Assembly (NCBI RefSeq): GCF_000188695.1
Contig: NW_004754931.1
Location: 2,341,731-2,355,804, forward strand
DNA from: Salpingoeca rosetta
Taxonomy: Eukaryota; Opisthokonta; Choanoflagellata; Craspedida; Salpingoecidae
Reading direction: 5' to 3'
DNA length: 14,074 bases
The position numbers were made by a program, and so were the translations under genes. A model generated the notes under the pieces. It worked only from the letters and a program-made list of their open reading frames with translations, ran no database searches and had not been told where the DNA came from. Numbering within the stretch: position 1 is the stretch's first letter; each line of letters opens with the position of its first letter. Positions 1-14,074 of this stretch are shown piece after piece.

Positions 1-249
1 GCACGAAGAAAGGGTCACGACAAGGCACAGAAACAGAACGAGGAAGGAGGGAGGGGGAGACGAGAAGGAGGAGGAGGAGGAGTGAGGTGGGGCAGGGAAA
101 CCATTTGGTGAGGCAATGGCCATGTGGCTGCAGTTGTTATCAGGCCTTTCATCACAGGTGGCTGGTGCACACGACACAGAGACAGATGCGTGCAAATCAA
201 GCAAGCGGAAACGCGTGCAGACACGCATGCAGGCAATGCGACCTCATAC

Positions 250-402
250 CAGAGAGTGAAGAGCGAAGATGCCGAGGAGAGGAATGATCATCAGCGTGAT
301 GCCCGTGTTCTGTGCAGCGGAGAAGACCATGAACAGGCCTGTAATCACCTGCAAACCGCATGCAACTTGCAGGCCCTTGACAAACTGCAACCGAGCAGAG
401 AT

Positions 403-483
<81 letters not shown>

Positions 484-738
484 GGGTGAAGGGTGAGAAG
501 GGTGAGAAGGGTGAGAAGGGTGAGAAGGGTGAGATAGGTGAGAACCATCCAATCCAATCCAATCCAGCCGCATCACCTTCAAATCAAACACACGCACCAA
601 AGCGAGGCGGCCGGAGACGGCGTTGCGTGGGGTCAGGCTCTTGATCATGTAGAAGAGCACAGCGCCCATGGCGATGAGGAAAAAGAAGGACAGCGTAGGC
701 ACGCCAGCCTTGTTGAAGTTCTGTTGCGCATCAGTCAT
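250..738 (-). CDS. Small multi-pass membrane protein, 5' exons only (unknown family)
   Basis: Two exons are supported. Exon 1 runs 738 to 577 from an ATG and encodes MTDAQQNFNKAGVPTLSFFF followed by a hydrophobic stretch (about residues 15-33) ending MIKSLTPRN. It can end at AAG|GTGATG (577) or at TTG|GTGCGT (598); both keep phase 0. Exon 2 runs 384 to 250 (acceptor GGTTGCAG, donor CTG|GTATGAG) and encodes 45 residues starting FVKGLQVACGLQ, with two more hydrophobic spans around GLFMVFSAA and LMIIPLLGIFALHSL. The product is therefore a polytopic membrane protein with a short hydrophilic N-terminus and no cleavable signal peptide. No stop is reached, so the gene continues through an intron toward or past base 1; a possible acceptor at about 131 is unconvincing. 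The intron carries sense-strand (CA)n ending 23 bases before exon 2. It lies downstream of the hexosaminidase gene on the same strand. I do not recognise the family. Confidence 0.6.
408..566. repeat. (TG)37 microsatellite, 10-base minisatellite and AATCC repeats in an intron
   Basis: A pure TG tract (408-481) is followed by about five copies of a GGGTGAGAAG decamer (482-540) and AATCC repeats (547-566). All lie inside the membrane-protein intron. Read on the gene's sense strand this is pyrimidine-rich CTCACCCTTC repeats, then (CA)n, then the 3' splice site at 385-386. Confidence 0.95.
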
Positions 739-1109
739 GGCTGGCGATGGGGCTGGTGTTTGGGGTCTTTGTGTGAAGCAGCAGCAGCAGCAGTGGTTTG
801 GAGAAGTGGTCTGTCTGTGTATGGATTGGTGGTCAGTGTCTTGCGACAAAATGGTGGATCGGCGATGGCGGTTTATGTTTCGCACAAGAACAAGAGGAAA
901 TTGAGTGCGCACTTGAACGCAGAGCCATCGATGACTCATCAGGGATGCAAAGAAGAGTGTTGAGTTTGCGTGAGGTGAGTGTGCGTGGCGGTTGTTGGTG
1001 GCTGTGCCCAGGTGCGAGTGTGCGAGGGAAAAGGGGGAAAGAGGGGAAGAGGGAAAGGAGAGAGGAAAGCTGTGCCTGTAGCGGGAGCCCCTGATTGAAG
1101 GTGGGAGCT
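739..1109. other. Intergenic region between two tandem - strand genes
   Basis: This 371-base stretch separates the hexosaminidase stop (1110-1112) from the membrane-protein ATG (736-738). It should hold the 3' UTR of the first and the promoter and 5' UTR of the second. I see a purine-rich run on the + strand at 1024-1070 and a TGACTCA heptamer (932-938, AP-1/bZIP-like, could be chance). No AATAAA signal and no coding exon were found. Confidence 0.5.
932..938. promoter_or_regulatory. AP-1-like TGACTCA motif
   Basis: A perfect TGACTCA bZIP half-palindrome lies about 195 bases upstream of the membrane-protein start codon. One heptamer is weak evidence by itself. Confidence 0.2.
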
Positions 1110-6423
<5,314 letters not shown>

Positions 6424-6567
6424 CTTGGCGAGACTTGTTGTGTGCTTGGAGGAGGAGAGGAAACTGATTTCAGGCACGTCAGTCTGCCGATTCCTAATGG
6501 AAAATATTGGTGAACAATCGCCTCACAAACAACAGCCACAGAAACAAGGAACACCGATCGATCAAAA
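6424..6567. promoter_or_regulatory. Divergent promoter region, hexosaminidase (-) and LRR gene (+)
   Basis: Only 144 bases separate the two start codons, which point away from each other, so both promoters and 5' UTRs must overlap here unless upstream non-coding exons exist. An ATTGG (CCAAT on the - strand) lies at 6506-6510 and ACGTCA (CRE half-site) at 6476-6481. No TATA box is evident. The LRR start has an A-rich context (ATCAAAAATGC). Confidence 0.55.
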
Positions 6568-7821
6568 ATGCAGTGGCGGTGCTCCAAGAACGCCGCCCTG
6601 GTGGTGGTGGTGGTGGTGATGATGATGGCTATGGTGGCGGCTATCCCACCTCTCTGCATGGCTCAAGCAGATGACATTGAGGGCGTGGTGGTGCTTGAGG
6701 ATGACGGCTCGCTGCACATCAACAGCAGCAGCGTCGGCAAGGTGTACATTGACGGCGAAGATGTGGTGGCAGAATTGCAGGCAACGAGGAAGTTCATCGC
6801 CGCACTCACCTCAACCCCAGCGCAACACATCCAACTTGCCAACCCAGAGGTGACTGTGTTGTTCGATGGATCAGGCCTCGTCATGAGCGACAAGAAACTG
6901 GCCTCGTTCTCCTTCGGGTTCGTACCGTTCTTCAACAACAGTATCAACCTCGCCAACAACCAGCTCACCTCCATCGACTTTAACCAAATCACCCACGTCG
7001 GTGGTGGCATTGATCTCAGCCACAATCACCTCACCGTCATCGACTTTGGCAACATCACCAGCGTGAGCTCCATCTACCTCAACTACAACGACCTCACCTC
7101 CGTCAACTTTGGACAGATCGCCGGCGACGCTGGTGACATCAACCTCAGCCATAATGACCTCACCACCATTGACTTTGGACACATCACCAGCGTCAGGTCC
7201 ATCTCCTTCGACAGCAACAAGTTCACGTCCATTGGCTTTGGGCAGATCATCAGCGTTGGCGGTGACATCGATCTCCACTATGACTACAACAATGTCCATC
7301 TCACCTCCGTCGACTTTGGCAACATCACAAGAGTGGGTGGCGACATTCTCCTCTTCACCAACGACCTCACCTCCGTCGACTTTGGCAAAATCGCTAGCGT
7401 GGGTGGCGATATCGACTTCAGAAACAACTATCACCTCACCTCTGTTGACTTTGGCCAGATCACCAACGTGGGCGGCAAAATCAGACTCACCAGCACCGAC
7501 CTTACTTCCGTCGATTTTGGGCAGATCCTGAGCGTAGGCGGCGACATCGAAGTCTATCACACCTACACAAGCAACAACCTCATCTCCATCGACTTCGGCA
7601 ACATCACCAGAGTGGATGGCAGCATCAAGCTCTACGACAACGACCTCACCTCCGTTGACTTTGGCCAGATCACCCATGTGATCTCAATTGACCTCCACAA
7701 CAACCCTCTGACCTCGGTCGATTGTGCTAACGTAGGCTTCAGCGGCTGCCTCTGTGTTGATGCAGGCGTGACGCTCACCAACTGTCGTCGCCTGTGCACA
7801 AGCTCCAACTGCGCCCACTGA
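6568..7821 (+). CDS. Secreted leucine-rich-repeat protein (receptor L-domain/Ecm33-like repeats), intronless
   Basis: 417 residues in one uninterrupted frame. Residues 1 to about 35 form a signal peptide (basic MQWRCSK, then LVVVVVVMMMAMVAA, possible cleavage after CMAQA). A short acidic region follows (about 36-100, including SVGKVYIDGEDVVAELQATR). About 13 tandem repeats of 21-26 residues follow (about 110-390), typified by LTSVDFGNITRVGGDI then an IDLxxN segment. The LTSVDF...VGGDI spacing matches the receptor L-domain/Ecm33 class of LRR rather than the ribonuclease-inhibitor class. The C-terminus is a Cys-rich cap (CANVGFSGCLCVDAG...NCRRLC...NCAH, six Cys), with no transmembrane helix or clear GPI signal, so a soluble extracellular binding or adhesion protein is likely. 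The ligand is unknown. It has no introns while its neighbour has 12 or more, which suggests retroposition or transfer. It is divergent from the hexosaminidase. Confidence 0.9.
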   Translation: MQWRCSKNAALVVVVVVMMMAMVAAIPPLCMAQADDIEGVVVLEDDGSLHINSSSVGKVYIDGEDVVAELQATRKFIAALTSTPAQHIQLANPEVTVLFDGSGLVMSDKKLASFSFGFVPFFNNSINLANNQLTSIDFNQITHVGGGIDLSHNHLTVIDFGNITSVSSIYLNYNDLTSVNFGQIAGDAGDINLSHNDLTTIDFGHITSVRSISFDSNKFTSIGFGQIISVGGDIDLHYDYNNVHLTSVDFGNITRVGGDILLFTNDLTSVDFGKIASVGGDIDFRNNYHLTSVDFGQITNVGGKIRLTSTDLTSVDFGQILSVGGDIEVYHTYTSNNLISIDFGNITRVDGSIKLYDNDLTSVDFGQITHVISIDLHNNPLTSVDCANVGFSGCLCVDAGVTLTNCRRLCTSSNCAH

Positions 7822-8499
7822 CACCCAGTTCTGGAACTGCCACGCGACCATGCACAACCCCCTTGCCCGTCTGTGCTCTCATGTTTATTTCTGTTGTTAT
7901 GCGACGTGAGACGCCACATCACCCGTTACCGCGTGGCTTAACTTCTTCTTCCATGCATGCTTCCTTGCGCGTTACTTGCCATTGCGTTTGTCGGCCGCCT
8001 TTACTTTTGTTGCCCTTTGATCGCTTTGGCCTGCTCGTCCCAGCTCGTGCCCCTCCACACTACACACCCCTGGCAATAATGTGACCACCCGTTATCGAAC
8101 AGCGCTCCTTGCTTGTTATTGAGTTGAGTGGCTGTCCTGCTTCACTACGTCACAGCCCCTGATTGGTTCAATTCGCCGTGCTTGGCAATCGATCAGATGA
8201 TCACTGTGACAACTTTTGCTGCTCCACACTGTCCTTTGGTTTTCGTTCATGGCTAGTGCCTGCACGTTCCCCCTTCCCTTCCTTCTTTCCTTCCTTCCTT
8301 ACCTTCGTCGTCCTCGCTGACACATTCACACATTCACACATTCACACGCACACACACGCACGCAGGGAGGGTGTGCGCACCGTCTCTCCTCCCTTCTCCT
8401 CCCCTTCTCCCTTCCATCCTTCCTTCCATCCATCGTTGTCCATTTCCTTCTCCTGTGATGAACCACGCACAACCAACCAACCAACCAACCAACGACCAC
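7822..8499. other. 3' flank of LRR gene and possible promoter of the + strand downstream unit
   Basis: No convincing coding exon. It holds a pyrimidine-rich TTCC array (8272-8300), CACATT repeats (8320-8345), CCATCCTTCC-type repeats (8412-8432) and an (AACC)5 run (8473-8493). No AATAAA polyadenylation signal was seen. A TACGTCAC CRE-like octamer (8146-8153) and an ATTGG (8162-8166) occur close together, the same two motif types as in the divergent promoter. Confidence 0.5.
8146..8166. promoter_or_regulatory. CRE-like TACGTCAC with adjacent inverted CCAAT box
   Basis: TACGTCAC (8146-8153) and ATTGG (8162-8166) lie about 340 bases upstream of the first candidate exon of the + strand unit. Both are short motifs and may be chance. 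Confidence 0.25.
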
Positions 8500-8794
8500 A
8501 TGAATGACCCATCCATCGACAGGTGAGGGTGAGATTGAGTGCTCCCACTTCTTCCTCCCACTCCGTGCTCCTTCTCTTCACCTTCTTCTCCTTGCACACT
8601 GCGCACAGCAACAACCACCATCATCACCAACAACAACACCAGCAGCGCACGCTGTCATCGTGTACACACACACACACACACACACACACAACACACACAC
8701 ACACACAACACACACATGTGGACCACCATCCATCCATCCATGCACGGGTGGTTGGATCACAGCCAACACACCACTGCGTGTGGCACACACAAAT

Positions 8795-8888
<94 letters not shown>

Positions 8889-8889
8889 G

Positions 8890-8938
<49 letters not shown>

Positions 8939-11004
8939 GCACACACTTGCTCACCGTTGTGTGGTGACAGAACAACTGCCATCGGCCACCGACATGCAGC
9001 GGCGGCCCTGAGAATGGATCATGCAACCTCTCAAACAGTGAGCAGTTGAGGGAGGGGGAAATGACATCAACCACCATCACAGCCAATGTGTGTGTGTGTG
9101 CATGGGGTTGTGTTCCTTCTCATTTTTTTTTCCTTCTTTCTCCTCCTCTCTGCCTGTGTTTCACGCTGCTCACTGCTGTTGCTTGCTTGTTTGTGGTGGT
9201 GCGTGTAGATGCATGTATTCCATCATCAGCAGCAGCAGCAGGTGCTGGCTGATGCGTGAGCCAGTGGGCAACTCCCACCAACCAACCCACAAATGACTAC
9301 ATGCTGACGGATGAAGTGATGATCGAACTGCATCACCCAGACATGTGTGTGTGTGTGTGTGTGTGTCGACGTGCATGTTCTCTTCTCCACCCACCCATAC
9401 GCCATCATCACCACCTCTCATGTTCTTGTGTGTTTGCTCACATCCTTCCTATCCTCAACACCACTGTCACCACCCTCCTCCCTCCACGCTTGTTTTTCCT
9501 TCCTTTCGGCTGTCGCCACACAACAGGGCCCTTGAGCCAACAGCTGTCACCCCCACCCCCTCCTGCACCAACCACCACTGCTGTGGTGGGATGAACAGAT
9601 GGGCGCTGCCATGTGATGACCATCCAGCCACCCTTGTGCGGTTGTGGAAACAGCAACACCAACTCACACCACAACACAAACAAGCAAGCGATGAGCAACG
9701 TGAGTGCATCACTGCACGTATGTGTGCATGCTGCGCACCGCACCAGTGTGCTGTGGTTGTGGTCGCTGTCTCTGCTGTTCCTGTCTCCCCTTGTTGTCCC
9801 ACACCAACGTGTACATGTGTGTGGTGCGGCTGCCTGCTTTGCTCTGCTTAATGCGCTGTCTCATTCTTCGTTCTCACACACGACTGCCTGCACACCTGCA
9901 CATTTTCCACCTTGCAGCCGCTGTTCGTCTTCCCCGCCTCTTTCTCGCCCTCCCTGACGGCCATCACAACAACAACAACAGCAGCAGCAGCCAACACACC
10001 CTCCACCGCCGATGCAGCAGCAGCAGAGGATGCACCACCACTTGCTGCTGAACACATCCCAGCCAACCAACCAACCAACCAACCCATCGTCCACTGCTGC
10101 GCCCGCTGCTGCTGGGAACAGGTGGCGACAGCACAAGTTGCATTTTCCGCTGGAAGCAGCAGCAAGCAGAGGTGAGGGCGAGAAGAAGAGGGGAAGGGAG
10201 AGGAGATGTGTGTTGGCTGGGTGGATGGATGGATGAGTGAGGTGAGGTGGGGGATGCTGGGTGAGTGTGATGTGGTGTGGTGTGGTGTGGTGTGGCTGGC
10301 TGGTGACAGAGCATGGTGGTGTGTGATGGTGTGAGGAAGAGGGATGGATGGAGGGATGGGGTGCAGCATGTCTTGTTCCTTCCCTTCTGTTTTTCTGCTT
10401 TCTCTCCCTTCCCTTTCTTCTTCACACACATGCATGCACAACATCAGCAGTGGCACCACCAGTGTGACTTCGCACATATCCATGGCCCCTCTTCCCTCCC
10501 ACTCACTCACCATGCTGGTGCTCGCACACAAACACACTTACAGGCGATGCACACGCACAAGCAGCAGGATGAGGGAGATGTTGAGGATACTTGCCACGCG
10601 TGCCAGGTGCACTCGTCTCACATATGGTATGTGGGTGGTGATGAGTGGTTGGTTGGTTGTGTGATGGGGTGGGGTGGCGGTGATGGGATGTGGTGAAGTG
10701 AACAAGGGAAGAGGGGTTGATGGGGGATGATGGTCACATACACTAACACACGCACACGTGGTGCGTGCGATGTCAATCACTTCTTCTGCTGTGCTGACGT
10801 GATGGCTTGCTCTGTTCCTGTTGTGTTCTGTTCCCATCCACGTTCCCTGCAACCACACACACACACACACACACACATGCACAGGTGGTGAGGTACCAGC
10901 ACACATCACTTGGAAGCGGGCTCGCATGCCGGCTGCTGCAGCTGCAACCACCGTGATTCGGCTGTCGCTGCTGTGTTCATGCAGTGTTCCCATATGTGAG
11001 CGAG
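8500..11004 (+). CDS. Cryptic multi-exon + strand gene, low-complexity product, frame unresolved
   Basis: Candidate exons bounded by good splice sites: 8500-8522 (MNDPSID then GACAG|GTGAGG), 8971-9037, 9209-9255, 9527-9699, 9982-10171, 10448-10626, 10885-11004 (GAGCGAG|GTGAGC). One chain of these joins in phase without stops for about 266 residues; it includes HHQQQQQVLADA, SSRMREMLRILATRAR and GGEVPAHITWKRAR. A rival chain using shorter exons gives PLSQQLSPPPPPAPTTTAVV, a Q/H-rich stretch (PPPPMQQQQRMHHHLLLN), HKQQDEGDVEDTCHACQ and VVRYQHTSLGSGLACRL, which looks more like a natural Q/P-rich regulator. I cannot choose between them. Introns hold sense (CA)n before acceptors, which supports + strand transcription. 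No family is recognised; a spliced non-coding RNA is also possible. Confidence 0.35.
8664..8950. repeat. CA microsatellites, three tracts
   Basis: CA tracts at about 8664-8713, 8796-8884 and 8894-8934, with CGCA interruptions. All lie in the putative first intron (8523-8970) of the + strand unit, the last ending about 20 bases before the acceptor GGTGACAG. Confidence 0.95.
10856..10877. repeat. CA tract directly before a candidate 3' splice site
   Basis: About 11 CA units followed by TGCACAG|GTGGTGAGG, the acceptor of candidate exon 10885-11004. Sense-strand CA at an acceptor repeats the pattern of the hexosaminidase gene. Confidence 0.85.
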
Positions 11005-11150
11005 GTGAGCCCATCATGCATGCTTTGGTTGGCACATGGTGGATGTGTTGCTGTTGCTGCTGTGGGTGTTTGCTGTTACTGCTGCTGCTGTGCCTGGTGT
11101 ATCAGCGTAGCTGCGCCGCTCACATGCCATGTGTGTGTATGTGTATGCAG

Positions 11151-11289
11151 GGGGGGCGACTGCCTGAGGATCGTTGGAAGATGATGGGCGGTGCACACGT
11201 GATGGAATGGGAGGAGCAGCTGTGGACACACACACACGTCCATGGTCATGGTGGCCACATCCTATCACAGCGACGCAGTCAGTCGCAGA

Positions 11290-11322
<33 letters not shown>

Positions 11323-12914
11323 GTGTGTGTGAGGAGGAGGAGGAGGAAAGCAGAGGAGGGTCAGGAAGGTGAATACGCCTGCTGTGCTCACATGCCATGC
11401 CTGTGTCTTGTGTGTGATGATATCGTTGTGTCTTGTCGTTGTATGTTGGTTGCATGGGCACCAGGGCCACATCAGAGGAGGGGGAAGAAAGCCGCCATGA
11501 ACGACACATCATCATCATCATCATCATCAACCTTCCCCATTTCGCTCTCCTTTCTCTCCTCTTCCACCTAAGCTCCGCTGTCATCGTCATCTCCATTGCC
11601 ATCGACCACACAGCCGACATCACACGCCGGCCGACACAAGCCCCAATCTGGCGTGAGGCAGACATTGCACATGTCAGTCGCTCTCATGAAGAGGTGAGCA
11701 ATGTGTGTGTGTGCGTGGTGGTGAGTGGGGACAACATGTATGTGTGTGATTGTGTGACAATGCGTGTGATTGGATGAGGCTGGCGTGTGGTTGATGATGC
11801 TTCGCCGTCAACCTCATCCGTCCCTGCATCCTCCCATCTTCTGTGCATGCACACACACGCTTCACAGCGTTGAGGAGGCACATGAAGCGGTGGAACCAAC
11901 GAGGATGACGATGACGATGATGAAGGTGAGAGGGGCGACTGATATATATGTGTGTGTGTGGTTGACACGCTGTGCTTCCTTCTTCGCCTCCCACTTTCTT
12001 TGTCTGTTCTGTCCACTCATGTGTCTTTCTTCTCCCCCCTTTTTTTCGATTGACTTGGACACAGGCCCATGCATTCCATCTCCATCCAATCGACCAACCA
12101 AGCAGCCGAGCGAGCGAGCAAAGGACACGGCGCAGCAAGGGGCCGTTTGTTTTCACCGTTTCCACCAACACCACCAGCAGCAGCAACAGGTGATGGCTGG
12201 CTGCATTGTGGATGAACTGGCCCTCTGTCTCTCGTCCATCTCGTCCATCTCCTCCTCCTCCTCGTTGTCGTCGTTGGTCACCAACAGCAGCGGCTGCGGC
12301 CGTGGATGTGGAGGTGAGATGAATGGTGGTGGTTGTGGTGATGTGGGTGGCGTGTGATGTGTTGGGTGTGAACATCAGCATGTGCGGGGGTGTGTGATTG
12401 TGAGGTGTAGGTTGGATGTCGTTGGGTCTGTTGGTGGTGGCAATGGGTTTTGTTGTCGTTGACAGCCTGATTCTGTGACAACTCACCTCTTTCTCCACAC
12501 GCACACGTACAGGGGGTGTAATGTGCGTCGATGTGCCGTTGCCTCGCATGACGATGACGATGATGGTGGTGAGTGACTTGTGGTGCATGTAGACAGCGCA
12601 CGCACACGCATGTGCAAGTGTTGTGCTGCTTGTGCTGCTTGTGGTGGTGGTGGTGGCGGTGGTGAGAATGTGACATGTGCGTGCACAGGTGATGATGTGG
12701 GTGATGTGAAGGTAACAAAGGAGGTGGATGTGGTTTGTTTCTGCCATGCTGGCTCGCTGCGTGGTGTCATTCTTGCTGATTTGGTTCTTTGTGCTTGCGC
12801 ATGTGTGCATGTGTGTGATTTTGCACAGGACGGTGGCCGATCTCTTCCCGAGTCCCCATGACACGACCAGGACGATACACGCACACACAAATGTGCTAGA
12901 AAAGAAGGCACGAG
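11151..12914 (+). CDS. Further + strand candidate exons, possibly the 3' part of the same gene
   Basis: Splice-bounded segments: 11151 to about 11289 (GRLPEDRWKMMGGAHVMEWE, ending at a GTGTGTG donor), 11614-11693, 11868-11925, 12065-12189, 12288-12313, 12513-12568, 12689-12711 and 12829-12914. Acceptors are strong (for example TTGACTTGGACACAG) and most donors are GTGAG. In one phased path 12065-12189 reads PCIPSPSNRPTKQPSERAKD with a polyGln end, then RLRPWMWRGCNVRRCAVASH with an acidic DDDDDG end, then GDDVGDVK and a stop at 12859-12861 (DGGRSLPESP). In another, 11614-11693 and 11868-11925 give VRQTLHMSVALMKS-VEEAHEAVEP. The join to the upstream exon at 11004 meets stops in the frames I tried, so this may be a separate gene, a mis-called exon or non-coding RNA. 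No family is recognised. Confidence 0.3.
11290..11330. repeat. GT microsatellite at a candidate 5' splice site
   Basis: The GT tract starts at the end of the open segment coding ...RRSQSQ and could itself supply the donor. A GAG-repeat purine run follows (11331-11350). Confidence 0.85.
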
Positions 12915-12930
12915 GTGAGACGCTGCCGCT

Positions 12931-12957
12931 GTGTGTGTGTGTGTGTGTGTGTGTGTG
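12931..12957. repeat. GT microsatellite after a GTGAGA donor
   Basis: The GT tract follows about 16 bases after the candidate donor CGAG|GTGAGA (12915), on the sense strand of the + strand unit. Confidence 0.85.
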
Positions 12958-13205
12958 GTGTGGTGATGGGTGGTAGTACTCATTCGCACGCACGCGCATG
13001 TACACATGCACGCCAACACATCAGAGCAGTCATTGGCTGTGGGGTGGTTGCACTGACGTGTGTCTCACATGAATCAATCACACAACTCAAATGTGCGTGT
13101 GCGTGTGTGCGTGGCTGCAGGCGGAGGTGTGCGGGTTTCCCCAACCGATTTCCCTTCCTCCTTTCCCAACCAATCGCCTTTGCTCTGTGTCGTCATCATC
13201 ATCAG

Positions 13206-13261
13206 CCTTCCCCATGTGATGTGGAGCTGTTGAGGCGTGATCGAGACTGCGGCCAACACAG
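13206..13261 (+). CDS. Isolated candidate exon (PSPCDVELLRRDRDCGQH)
   Basis: The acceptor ATCATCATCAG and donor CACAG|GTATTT enclose 56 bases. One open frame reads PSPCDVELLRRDRDCGQH and ends in phase 2. No confident partner exon was found on either side. It could belong to the upstream unit or to another gene extending past the window. Confidence 0.25.
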
Positions 13262-14074
13262 GTATTTCAGCAGTGGTGGATATGGTGGATGTGGTGATGT
13301 GCCTGCTTGCTTGCTTCGTTGGGTGCTTGCTTCGTCGTTCTTGTGTAGGTGATGCACCCCACCCACAACATGATGCATGTTCCCATGCGTGGCCCCTTTT
13401 GTCCCACCTTTCCTGTCCTCACCACCACCGGTCATTGTTGTTCGTCTCTGGTTGGTTTCTCCTTGCCTCACAGGCATTCACGCAGGCAGGGCTGGCTCGC
13501 TGCTGCTGCTGGTGCTGCTGTGATGATGGCCGTGCATGTGCTTGTGCGCTGTGCACCGTGTTTGGGGCTGCACCGATGAGGACAAGGAAGGACACGGCCC
13601 GTGCCCACCATTCTTCCCCCCTTCGTCTTCTCTTTCTGCTCCATCAGCGATGACGATGGTGGCCGTGGCATGTGATTGGGGTTCCTTCTTCTGCTTCGCT
13701 GTGGCACATTGGCTGGCTGGCTGGCTGCATCAGGCACAGGTGAGGATGATCGTTGGCGGTTGATTGCTTGGTTGGTGGGCTGTGTTGTGTGGAGTGGTGG
13801 GAAGCAGGGGAAGGAGGGAAGTGACACGGCGATGGTGGTGGTGGTGATGGTGGTGCGACGTGGGAGTGCAGAGCGAAAGGAGGGAGAGGGAAGGGAAGTG
13901 ATAGGAGGGCGATGATGTTGGTTGAGGGATGGGGAGTGCGTATGCACATGCACGTGATGTCATGTGGTGGTAATATCACATGACAATGACACATATATCA
14001 GCGGCTCATTCCTGTTGCTTGCACCTGTGTGATTGTGTGATTGTGAGCACGCCGACAGCGACACGCTGCACGAG
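13262..14074. other. No convincing gene
   Basis: GT- and GGT-rich sequence with short open frames made mostly of low-complexity residues. Possible acceptors occur near 13471 (CTCACAG) and 13739 (GGCACAG). A conserved coding segment is not evident on either strand. A purine-rich stretch lies at 13801-13905. Confidence 0.4.

Noticed and set aside
6871..7677. 268-codon - strand frame antisense to the LRR gene
   Set aside because: Its repetitive GDVAKVDGGE pattern is the mirror of the LRR repeats and their codon bias. The + strand frame has the signal peptide and consensus repeats.
9293..9342. Possible exon NDYMLTDEVMIELHHPD before a GTGTGTG donor
   Set aside because: It reads like protein, but its only nearby acceptor is poor and the stretch also has a CTGAC branch-like motif and a CACCCAG acceptor, so it may be intron. 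Left out of the model.
12829..12914. Frame TVADLFPSPHDTTRTIHAHT as an internal exon
   Set aside because: Open and protein-like, but it needs a phase-2 entry that none of the upstream candidate exons provides.
11674..13011. 445-codon - strand open frame
   Set aside because: His/Thr-rich low complexity with no domain. Good splice sites and GT/CA polarity in the same interval support the + strand instead.

Overview
This window is nuclear DNA from an intron-dense eukaryote. The genes are cut into exons of roughly 50-220 bases with consensus GT...AG splice sites, and introns are packed with dinucleotide repeats. The beta-hexosaminidase is of animal type, which together with the GC-rich coding style and the secreted leucine-rich-repeat gene suggests a unicellular holozoan such as a choanoflagellate. 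That placement is inference, not proof.

Layout. Bases 1-738 (- strand): the 5' part of a small multi-pass membrane protein of unknown function, running toward or past base 1. Bases 739-1109: intergenic. Bases 1110-6423 (- strand): a nearly complete lysosomal-type GH20 beta-N-acetylhexosaminidase gene in at least 13 exons; every join I could place keeps the reading frame and matches the family. It is damaged at one place: about 370 bases at 4001-4370 look like structureless sequence and replace the short exon segment for the conserved 'RGIRVxPE' barrel strand. Bases 6424-6567: a 144-base divergent intergenic region. Bases 6568-7821 (+): an intronless gene for a secreted protein of about 13 receptor-L-domain/Ecm33-like leucine-rich repeats. 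Bases 7822-8499: 3' flank and a possible promoter. Bases 8500 to about 13261 (+): a run of candidate exons with good splice sites, low-complexity peptides and unresolved reading frame, so one or two cryptic genes or a spliced non-coding RNA. Bases 13262-14074: nothing convincing.

The strongest global pattern is that dinucleotide repeats are polarised relative to transcription. On the sense strand, (GT)n lies next to 5' splice sites and (CA)n next to 3' splice sites, in genes on both strands. The only clear exception is the hexosaminidase intron that carries the anomalous block. No RNA genes, CRISPR arrays or transposons were recognised. The genes show no obvious shared pathway beyond the fact that the hexosaminidase and the LRR protein both enter the secretory system.
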